6,218 nt of DNA from Alphaproteobacteria bacterium UBA2966 (GTDB taxonomy: Bacteria; Pseudomonadota; Alphaproteobacteria; UBA2966): contig DEBC01000156.1 of NCBI GenBank assembly GCA_002348365.1, positions 1 through 6,218 on the forward strand. Reading direction: 5' to 3'. The notes below the pieces were generated by a model, which had not been told where the DNA came from, did no database searches, and worked only from the letters and a program-made list of their open reading frames with translations. A program made the translations under genes and the position numbers. Numbering within the stretch: the stretch's first letter is position 1; the number at the start of each line of letters is the position of its first letter. Positions 1 through 5,153 of the stretch are shown here, piece by piece.

Positions 1-15
1 CCCCCCCCCCCCCCC
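1..15. other. Poly-C run at window edge
   Basis: Fifteen consecutive C residues open the window, followed by ordinary mixed sequence. No comparable homopolymer occurs elsewhere in the window. I infer an assembly or library artefact at a contig end rather than a biological element, though a true homopolymer tract upstream of the first gene cannot be excluded. Confidence 0.6.
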
Positions 16-82
16 GCTCATGCAGGTGTGTCAGCATATACCGAATTATCTGAAGTCACCCACGCCAATGGAGGAACTGTTC

Positions 83-556
83 ATGCGTCTCGAAGGATCG
101 TGTCATTGCGGTGCCGTCCGCTTTTCGGTCGACTCGCACACACCCCAGCCCTACATGCGCTGTTACTGCTCCATCTGTCGAAAGACGGCCGGGTCAGGGG
201 GATTCGTAATCAACCTCGCAGCGGATTACCGGACCCTTGAGGTGACTGGGGAAGACGCCATTGGCGTGTACCGGGCGAAGAGCGACAGCGGCGAGAGCGA
301 CCTTCAGCGTCATTTCTGTCAGACCTGCGGTTCGCCGCTCTGGTGCTACAGCCCGCGGTGGCCCGACCTCGTCCATCCGCACGCATCGTCCATAGACACA
401 CCCCTGCCGAAACCCGATCAGTTTGTGGACTTGATGCTGGGCTCGGCGGCTCCTTGGGTGTCTCTGCATGAAGGCGAAAATGTCGACCGGTTTGATGCCT
501 ATCCCGAGGAATCGATCGAGGATTGGCACAGATCCCGGGGCCTCTGGGTCGACTGA
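83..556 (+). CDS. GFA family protein (glutathione-dependent formaldehyde-activating enzyme-like, zinc-binding)
   Basis: A 157-residue cytoplasmic protein of the GFA (CENP-V/GFA) family. These are small zinc-binding beta-folds named after an enzyme that condenses formaldehyde with glutathione; most family members have no proven substrate. The cysteine pattern is complete: SCHCGAV (Cys7, Cys9), CYCSICRK (Cys27, Cys29, Cys32) and CQTCGSPL (Cys79, Cys82), as expected for a structural and a catalytic zinc site. Length is typical of the family. The frame is open from ATG 20 and there is another ATG at 68, but I chose ATG 83. GGAGGAA at 70-76 lies 6 nt before it, and MRLEGSCHCG is where family members normally begin. 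The 25 bases up to mnmA's furthest-upstream possible start (TTG 581) show no terminator. The specific reaction is unknown; the fold assignment is secure. Confidence 0.9.
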   Translation: MRLEGSCHCGAVRFSVDSHTPQPYMRCYCSICRKTAGSGGFVINLAADYRTLEVTGEDAIGVYRAKSDSGESDLQRHFCQTCGSPLWCYSPRWPDLVHPHASSIDTPLPKPDQFVDLMLGSAAPWVSLHEGENVDRFDAYPEESIEDWHRSRGLWVD

Positions 557-625
557 ACCAGGCTTGATGCTGGAATTCGCTTGTTACGCTCTTCGGCCGG
601 ATTGGTCATGAATAGGCAGGAGGCG

Positions 626-655
626 ATTACAGATCGCGGAAGAAAGCCCTATATT
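626..655 (+). promoter_or_regulatory. Candidate promoter for mnmA
   Basis: ATTACA (626-631) and TATATT (650-655) are separated by 18 bp. They match the sigma70 consensus at 4 of 6 and 5 of 6 positions. Initiation would fall at about 661-663, right on the ATG at 662, implying a leaderless or nearly leaderless mnmA message. This is a visual match only; the element would lie inside the coding region if an earlier start (581 or 608) is used. Confidence 0.27.
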
Positions 656-661
656 CCGGCC

Positions 662-1822
662 ATGACTGCAGCAGAGATGCACACATTCGGCGCGGCTGTG
701 ACGGAGGGTGTTCCCTTGCCTTCACTCGACGTGGCGCCAGGCGCGCGCGTCGTCGTCGCCATGTCGGGAGGCGTTGACTCCTCGGTTACCGCGGCCATCT
801 GCCGTGCCTTGGGCTATGAGACCGTAGGCATCACCCTGCAGCTTTACGACCATGGTGCGACCGTGAGCCGAAAAGGGGCTTGCTGCGCCGGACAGGACAT
901 TCACGACGCACGTCGTGTGGCTGACGCGCTCGACATGCCGCACTATGTACTCGATTACGAATCGCGTTTCCGCGAGAGCGTCATTGACGATTTCGCCGAT
1001 TCCTATCTGGCCGGCGAAACGCCGATCCCCTGTGTGCGTTGTAACCAGACAGTGAAATTCCGCGACCTGCTCGGAGTAGCCCAGGATCTTGGGGCGGCGG
1101 CATTGGCAACCGGCCATTACGTGCGCCGCGCCAGCGGAGCCGGTGGCCCGGAAATGCACCGACCCGCAGACCTTACGCGTGACCAGAGCTACTTTCTGTT
1201 TGCCACGACCCAAGAGCAACTGGATTTCCTGCGGTTTCCTCTGGGTGAACTGGACAAGGCACAAACCCGGGCGCTTGCCGCTGGTTTCGACCTGCCCGTC
1301 GCAGCGAAGCCCGACAGCCAGGACATCTGTTTCGTCCCCCAGGGCTCCTACGCCGCGGTCGTCTCCAAGCTCCGTCCGGGCGCCATCGAACCTGGAGAAA
1401 TCGTTCACCTGGATGGCCAGGTACTGGGCCGGCACGACGGTGTTATCAACTTTACTGTTGGTCAGCGCCGGGGACTGGGTGTGGGCGGCGAAACCGAACC
1501 GCTGTACGTCATCCGGCTCGAACCTGAGGCTCGTCAGGTCGTGGTCGGTCCGCGGTCGGCTTTGCTGGGACTGGACTTCAATATCCGTGAGGTCAATTGG
1601 CTGGGCGATACACCTCAACCGGGCGAGACCGTTCACGCGCAGGTCAAGGTGCGGTCGGCCCACACACCGGCGGCCGCAGCGATCGTGCCGGATACGAGCG
1701 GTGGCGCACGAGTCAGCCTGGACGAACCGGAGGCTGGGATCGCACCGGGCCAGGCGTGCGTCTTTTATGACGGTGACCGTGTCCTCGGCGGCGGCTGGAT
1801 CGTTCGCGCCGCTGGCTCCTGA
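662..1822 (+). CDS. mnmA: tRNA-specific 2-thiouridylase MnmA
   Basis: MnmA uses ATP to adenylate U34 of tRNA-Lys, -Glu and -Gln, then inserts persulfide sulfur to make the 2-thiouridine of mnm5s2U34; it acts in the cytoplasm. With the ATG 662 start it is 386 residues, a normal family length. An N-terminal PP-loop SGGVDSSV (residues 35-42) binds ATP. LQLYDHG and the CCAGQD motif follow. The two catalytic cysteines are Cys127 in PCVRCN and Cys223 in DSQDICFV. The tRNA-binding middle includes ATGHYVRR and the DLTRDQSYFLF motif, and a C-terminal beta-barrel starts around NFTVGQRRGLG. The frame is open further upstream (TTG 581, ATG 608; up to 413 aa). No start has a clear Shine-Dalgarno: AGGAGG at 618-623 is followed by no standard start at proper spacing. 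ATG 662 or 677 is therefore a judgement based on the usual short N-terminal extension. The transporter gene follows 27 nt after the stop. Confidence 0.95.
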   Translation: MTAAEMHTFGAAVTEGVPLPSLDVAPGARVVVAMSGGVDSSVTAAICRALGYETVGITLQLYDHGATVSRKGACCAGQDIHDARRVADALDMPHYVLDYESRFRESVIDDFADSYLAGETPIPCVRCNQTVKFRDLLGVAQDLGAAALATGHYVRRASGAGGPEMHRPADLTRDQSYFLFATTQEQLDFLRFPLGELDKAQTRALAAGFDLPVAAKPDSQDICFVPQGSYAAVVSKLRPGAIEPGEIVHLDGQVLGRHDGVINFTVGQRRGLGVGGETEPLYVIRLEPEARQVVVGPRSALLGLDFNIREVNWLGDTPQPGETVHAQVKVRSAHTPAAAAIVPDTSGGARVSLDEPEAGIAPGQACVFYDGDRVLGGGWIVRAAGS

Positions 1823-1849
1823 GTTCGTCAGTCCCTAGTCTTTTTCCCT

Positions 1850-3046
1850 ATGACTCATGAGACGCCTCAGGCGGCGGCGCCACGCCTGCCGCCATTAGCC
1901 ATACTCGTCGTTATCGCGGGTCTCGGGCCGACGTCCCTGAATATATTCTTGCCTTCGATGCCCGGAATGATGCGCGTCTACGATACGGGCTACGACACGG
2001 TTCAGCTCACGCTGACGTTCTATCTGGTGGGTCTTGCCGCAGCTCAGCTCGTCTACGGTCCTCTATCCGACCGCATCGGGCGTCGCCCGGCCCTTCTCAT
2101 TGGCCTTGTGCTCTATGTCATCGGCAGCGTTGCCTGCGTCGCTGCACCGACGATCGAGACATTGATCGCCGGACGCGTTCTCCAGGCCGTTGGAGGCTGC
2201 TCAGGCATCGTTATGAGCCGCGCCATCATTCGCGATGTCTATGAACGCGGCCGTGCGGCCAGCATTCTCGCCTACGTCACGATGGCTATGGTTGTGGCGC
2301 CCTTGATGGCGCCGACGGTTGGCGGTTTTCTCGACGACTGGTTTGGCTGGCGGGCAGGGTTCGTGCTGATGGTCGTCGTGGGAGTACTGACCCTGGCTGC
2401 CTGTTTCCTACTGCTTCATGAAACGCATACGCCGAGCAGGGAGACTGCGCCACACCGCGAAGTCATGTCCGGGGCGTCGGCGCTCCTTGGCCAAAGGCGA
2501 TTCCACGGTTACGCGTTTCAGGTCGCTTTCAATTCGGGCGTGTTCTACTCGTTTATTGCCGGTGCTCCCTACGTCATGATCGAATTGCTGAATCGTACGG
2601 CCAGCGAGTACGGGATCTGGTTCGCCGTCGCGTCGTCGGTCTACATGGGCGGGAACTTTATTGCTGCTCGCATCTCCGAACGCGTCGGTTCGGATCGCAT
2701 GATCACAATCGGCACGACGATCTCTCTTATCGGCGTATTCACCCTCGGTGCCTTTTATCTCAACGGTCTGGTTCTGCCGGTGACATTGTTCGGCTGCATG
2801 TCAATCGTCGCATTCGGCAATGGCATGAGCATTCCCAACGGAATCTTCGGTGCGGTCAGCGTCGATCCAGCTCGTGCCGGAACCGCGTCAGGCCTCTCCG
2901 GTTTCTCTCAGATGGCTGTTGGCGCCAGCCTATCCTATTCGGTCGGCTTCTTGCTGTCGGATACGGCTGGTCCTCTGGTGGCGATGATGATCATCAGCTC
3001 GGTCTCTGCGAGGTGTTTCTTCGAATGGGGCGTGCGGCGGGGATAG
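1850..3046 (+). CDS. Bcr/CflA-type MFS drug-resistance transporter
   Basis: A 398-residue inner-membrane protein of the major facilitator superfamily, DHA1 group, Bcr/CflA type (bicyclomycin, chloramphenicol and sulfonamide proton antiporters). Helix 1 ends in NIFLPSMP (31-38), typical of this group. MFS motif A is intact in the 2-3 loop as GPLSDRIGRRP (70-80). GRVLQAVGG (108-116) forms the helix 4 motif, and the antiporter-type APLMAPTVGG (150-159) lies in helix 5. A hydrophilic loop around 190-215 separates two six-helix halves, and length is normal. The ATG at 1850 is preceded by a pyrimidine-rich tract with no Shine-Dalgarno, yet the next Met would remove helix 1, so 1850 is the sensible start. 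It lies 27 nt after mnmA and is probably co-transcribed by read-through. Substrate cannot be read from sequence. The C-terminus after the last helix is short but not clearly truncated. Confidence 0.9.
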   Translation: MTHETPQAAAPRLPPLAILVVIAGLGPTSLNIFLPSMPGMMRVYDTGYDTVQLTLTFYLVGLAAAQLVYGPLSDRIGRRPALLIGLVLYVIGSVACVAAPTIETLIAGRVLQAVGGCSGIVMSRAIIRDVYERGRAASILAYVTMAMVVAPLMAPTVGGFLDDWFGWRAGFVLMVVVGVLTLAACFLLLHETHTPSRETAPHREVMSGASALLGQRRFHGYAFQVAFNSGVFYSFIAGAPYVMIELLNRTASEYGIWFAVASSVYMGGNFIAARISERVGSDRMITIGTTISLIGVFTLGAFYLNGLVLPVTLFGCMSIVAFGNGMSIPNGIFGAVSVDPARAGTASGLSGFSQMAVGASLSYSVGFLLSDTAGPLVAMMIISSVSARCFFEWGVRRG

Positions 3047-3071
3047 ACTGCTTTTTACCGGTTCGCGGAAC

Positions 3072-3079
3072 AAGGAGGT
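3072..3079 (+). promoter_or_regulatory. Strong Shine-Dalgarno of the Rid-family gene
   Basis: AAGGAGGT lies 6 nt before ATG 3086 and is a full complement to the 16S rRNA tail. It fixes the start of the interrupted Rid gene and is the best ribosome binding site in the window. The same octamer recurs at 3101-3108 inside the gene, where no start codon follows at a usable distance. Confidence 0.8.
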
Positions 3080-3085
3080 TGACCC

Positions 3086-3505
3086 ATGAAGAAAATCGTC
3101 AAGGAGGTCCCCGGGTACGAATTGCACGACGAGGCCAAGGCGCCCGGCTGGCACGATTCGAAGACGGGATGGCGGTCCGACGCCGCTCGGTGCGGACCTT
3201 TCATCTTCTGTGGTGCCATCGGATGCCACCCCGTCACGCACGAGCTCGGCGAGACACCGGAAGAGCAGGTCCGGCTGATCTTCCAGCATTTTGAGGCGGC
3301 CTTTGGGGTACATGGCGCTACGCTTCAGGATATCGTGCACATGACGTTGTATTTCATGGACCGCGAAGCTCATTAGCCAATCTTCGACAAGGTTCGCCGG
3401 GAGATTTATCCCGTGGACCCACCCGTCACTGTCGGTGTGGGAACCCACGGTCTGGCAGTCGGAGCGGTCATCGAAATTGACGCGCTCGCCGCCGCCCCGG
3501 ACTAA
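3086..3505 (+). pseudogene. Rid (YjgF/YER057c/UK114) family gene interrupted by an in-frame TAG
   Basis: Rid proteins are small trimeric cytosolic proteins; RidA itself hydrolyses reactive enamine/imine intermediates. The first 96 codons give a Rid-like N-terminal part: GPFIFCGAIG, then a helix with TPEEQVRLIFQHFEAAF, then DIVHMTLYFMDRE. A TAG at 3374-3376 stops it. The same frame then runs on for 42 codons to TAA at 3503-3505 and encodes the missing family C-terminus: IFDKVRREIYP, then PPVTVGVG and GAVIEIDALAA. Full length would be 139 codons, normal for the family. A CAG-to-TAG change is the simplest origin. TAG ends two other genes here (transporter and lipoprotein), so recoding is unlikely. 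The codons after the stop still favour G/C at the third position, so decay would be recent, or the stop is a sequencing error. The region equivalent to RidA's catalytic PAR(T/S) reads PPVT, so the catalytic Arg seems absent in any case. Confidence 0.8.
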
Positions 3506-3510
3506 ACAAA

Positions 3511-3577
3511 CTCTCTCCCCCTTCCCAAATCTTTCTCCCCCCTTTCGAGGGGGGTGATTAAGAGGGGGGTGTTTTGT
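3511..3577. repeat. C/G-rich palindromic intergenic repeat, possible terminator
   Basis: The element has two C-tracts (3517-3521 and 3537-3542) and two G-tracts (3549-3554 and 3563-3568). The inner pair forms a hairpin of six C-G pairs closed by the loop TTTCGA. The outer C-tract can pair with the second G-tract, giving a nested structure. GTGTTTTG follows the second G-tract, so weak termination of the upstream transcript is possible, although there is no long T-run directly after the stem. The composition resembles short C-rich/G-rich mobile intergenic repeats that I recall from many environmental proteobacterial genomes. Only this copy is present in the window, so repetitiveness is inferred. 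Confidence 0.5.
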
Positions 3578-3603
3578 CAGTGGTCTCAGAACCACCCACT
3601 TGC

Positions 3604-3632
3604 TTGACAGTCACCGGAGCCCCATTTATACG
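3604..3632 (+). promoter_or_regulatory. sigma70-type promoter of the tRNA-Met gene
   Basis: A perfect -35 hexamer TTGACA (3604-3609) and TATACG (3627-3632, 4 of 6 matches) are separated by exactly 17 bp. Initiation would be near 3639-3640, about 11 nt before the mature tRNA 5' end, a usual arrangement for a monocistronic tRNA. Confidence 0.65.
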
Positions 3633-3650
3633 CCGGAACCCTTAGATTGT

Positions 3651-3727
3651 GGCGGAGTAGCTCAGTTGGTTAGAGCACGGGAATCATAATCCCGGTGTCG
3701 GCAGTTCGAGTCTGCCCTCCGCTACCA
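3651..3727 (+). tRNA. tRNA-Met (CAT), elongator
   Basis: A complete 77-nt cloverleaf with encoded CCA. The acceptor GGCGGAG pairs with CTCCGCT, giving a G1-U72 wobble at the end. The D-arm is GCTC/GAGC. The anticodon stem CGGGA/TCCCG closes the seven-base loop ATCATAA with anticodon CAT. The variable loop is GTGTC, and the T-arm GGCAG/CTGCC carries the loop TTCGAGT. The discriminator base is A. The initiator is unlikely because the acceptor end lacks its 1-72 mismatch pattern and the anticodon stem lacks the three consecutive G-C pairs on each side next to the loop. tRNA-Ile2 (lysidine-modified CAT) cannot be fully excluded by eye, but the body resembles alphaproteobacterial elongator tRNA-Met. 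Confidence 0.93.
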
Positions 3728-3755
3728 CTTATCTCACTGAAACAGAAGAGATATT

Positions 3756-3775
3756 TCCCTGTTTCCTTTCAGGGA
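3756..3775 (+). terminator. Possible weak hairpin after tRNA-Met
   Basis: TCCCTG (3756-3761) and CAGGGA (3770-3775) form a six-pair stem with an eight-base pyrimidine loop. Only a short TTT follows. It could act as a 3' processing or weak termination structure for the tRNA transcript; there is no classical T-run. Confidence 0.3.
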
Positions 3776-3781
3776 TTTCCA

Positions 3782-4114
3782 CTCGAATTCCGAAGTTTTC
3801 CCGGATTCTCGGTGACGCACGAACACGATTTCACGCTTGTCTACCTTCGGAATTCCGAAGCAGATGTCGAGGTCGAACTCACCGTTAATCATGGGCAGGC
3901 CGAACCCTATTCACATGGTTCGGGATACGGGCATCTGGCGGTCGCCGTGGACAATATCGATGACGAGTATGTCCGCTTTAAAAGCCTCGGGTTTGAGCCA
4001 ACGGATGTGAAGGAGTTCCATCGGGATGGATCGTTGATGGCGAAATTTTTCTTCGTGCAGGATCCTAACGGCTACAAAATCGAGGTGCTTCAGAACCACG
4101 GGCGATATCGATAA
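3782..4114 (+). pseudogene. Glyoxalase/VOC-family gene remnant, N-terminus missing
   Basis: The protein shows a glyoxalase I-like VOC fold lacking its first beta-strand and helix. What remains starts around EFRSFPGFSV and continues through DFTLVYLRN, VEVELTVN, GYGHLAVAVDNID, and FFFVQDPNGYKIEVLQNHGRYR to TAA at 4112. Three of the four glyoxalase I metal ligands can be matched: Glu in VELT, His in GHLA and Glu in KIEV. The fourth, an N-terminal His, is absent. The frame is open back to a GTG at 3695, but that lies inside tRNA-Met, and the in-frame residues between the tRNA and about 3780 do not resemble the family. The only later near-full start is GTG 3812, with no Shine-Dalgarno, giving about 100 residues. 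I read this as a 5'-truncated gene left beside the tRNA. A shortened functional protein is a less likely alternative. Homologues of this type are lactoylglutathione lyase-like; substrate unknown. Confidence 0.65.
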
Positions 4115-4292
4115 ACGTTGCCCCTGCCCTGATCCTGCCTCTACGCAGAAAGGCTTGACGGTCCGTATGCTGACCCGAATTCCCAGCCCGTGAACCTAGC
4201 GGCCTGCCACCACTATCCCTGTCCGCAATCAGAGTCTCGCGGTCGCCTTCGCTTTCTCGATACCACTTCATTACCATGTCGCCCAACTCAGT

Positions 4293-4300
4293 AGGGGAGG
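4293..4300 (+). promoter_or_regulatory. Shine-Dalgarno deciding the SDR start
   Basis: AGGGGAGG ends 1 nt before ATG 4302 but 7 nt before ATG 4308. This favours the second ATG as the start and shortens the protein by two residues. Confidence 0.6.
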
Positions 4301-4307
4301 GATGACA

Positions 4308-5096
4308 ATGGAGTTGCGCATGGAGGGCCGCGTGGCCCTGGTCACTGGTGGCAGTGATGGACTCGGCAGGGCCATGTCCCGCCGATTTGCAGAATGCGGG
4401 GCCGATGTCGCGCTGGTGGCGCGCACGCAGTCGATGCTGGATGATGCCCGGGACGAGATCGCGTCAGCAACCGGTCAGACCGTCAGGGCGTATAGTTGCG
4501 ACGTCAGCGATGCCGGACAAGTCGGCGAAACGTTCGCCGCGGTCTGCAACGATTTTGGGCGGGTCGATATTCTGGTGAACAATGCCGGCACCTCGCAGAC
4601 CGGAACATTTACCGAGATCACGGACGAGACCTGGCAGGCGGACATCGATCTCAAGCTAATGGCTGCGGTCCGCCTCTGCCGCCTCGCCATGCCGGGCATG
4701 CAAGAGCGGCGCTGGGGCCGAATCATCAATGTGCTCAACATCGGCGCCAAATCGCCCTGGGGCGGTAGCGCACCCACCGCGGTAACGCGCGCGGCCGGCA
4801 TGGCCCTGACCAAGGTTCTGGCCAACGAGGGCGCATCGCACAACATTCTCGTCAACGCCCTCTGCACCGGTTTCATCGAAAGCGGCCAGTGGGTGCGCCG
4901 CCGCGAGCAGCTCGCACCTGATACGCCCATGGATAAATTTCTCGAGGATATGGCCGAAGAGCGGAACATCCCTCTCGGCCGGATGGGAGAAGCGGAGGAG
5001 TTCGCCAATATGGCGTGCTTTCTAGCGTCGGACGCGGGTTCCTATATCACCGGGACCGCGATCAATGTGGACGGTGGGGTGTGTCCAGTCGTGTGA
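4308..5096 (+). CDS. SDR-family protein with substituted catalytic residues
   Basis: A 262-residue Rossmann-fold protein of the classical short-chain dehydrogenase/reductase size class, soluble. The dinucleotide-binding glycine motif is TGGSDGLG (13-20). Asp65 sits in CDVSD where the adenine ring is contacted, and NNAG is at 91-94. The C-terminal region GRMGEAEEFANMACFLASDAGSYITGTAINVDGG is fully typical. The active site is not: Asn144 stands where the catalytic Ser is expected (NVLN for NISS), and the Y-x-x-x-K motif reads T-A-V-T-R (Thr157, Arg161). A subgroup of FabG-like SDRs with a PT-x-V-(S/T)-RAAG motif is, as I recall, conserved in alphaproteobacteria, so this may be a real lineage rather than decay. 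ATG 4308 is preferred over 4302 because AGGGGAGG ends at 4300, 7 nt before it. NAD(P) binding is likely; the reaction, if any, is unknown. It stands alone, convergent with the lipoprotein gene. Confidence 0.88.
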   Translation: MELRMEGRVALVTGGSDGLGRAMSRRFAECGADVALVARTQSMLDDARDEIASATGQTVRAYSCDVSDAGQVGETFAAVCNDFGRVDILVNNAGTSQTGTFTEITDETWQADIDLKLMAAVRLCRLAMPGMQERRWGRIINVLNIGAKSPWGGSAPTAVTRAAGMALTKVLANEGASHNILVNALCTGFIESGQWVRRREQLAPDTPMDKFLEDMAEERNIPLGRMGEAEEFANMACFLASDAGSYITGTAINVDGGVCPVV

Positions 5097-5153
5097 GGCT
5101 GCCGTGCGATGGCTCTTGCTCAAACAGACAAATGACGTCAGCGAGGGTCCCGG

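Noticed and set aside
558..573. CCAG/CTGG dyad after the GFA stop as a terminator
   Set aside because: Only four pairs, an eight-base loop and no T-run.
722..1663. Long minus-strand open frame (313 codons) opposite mnmA
   Set aside because: It is fully antisense to a clearly conserved mnmA and its translation is low in recognisable motifs; high-GC antisense frames of this size are expected by chance.
1089..1838. Plus-strand frame of 249 codons overlapping mnmA
   Set aside because: Shadow frame rich in Arg, Ser, Trp and Pro without family motifs; mnmA in the other frame carries all conserved residues.
3374..3376. TAG as pyrrolysine or recoded amber
   Set aside because: TAG is the ordinary stop of the transporter and lipoprotein genes, no recoding element was seen, and a C-to-T nonsense change is simpler.
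2930..3595. Minus-strand frame of 221 codons across the transporter end, Rid gene and intergenic repeat
   Set aside because: It overlaps two recognisable plus-strand coding regions and starts in the palindromic repeat; the peptide looks like translated repeat plus antisense.
3695..3781. GTG 3695 as the true VOC start
   Set aside because: It lies within the tRNA-Met T-arm region, and the residues it would add are not VOC-like.
4065..4286. Small minus-strand frame between the VOC remnant and the SDR gene
   Set aside because: No Shine-Dalgarno, no recognisable motif and an Arg/Gly-rich random composition; treated as intergenic.
5097..5153. Bidirectional terminator between the convergent SDR and lipoprotein genes
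   Set aside because: No stable stem with a T-run could be found by eye in these 57 bases.
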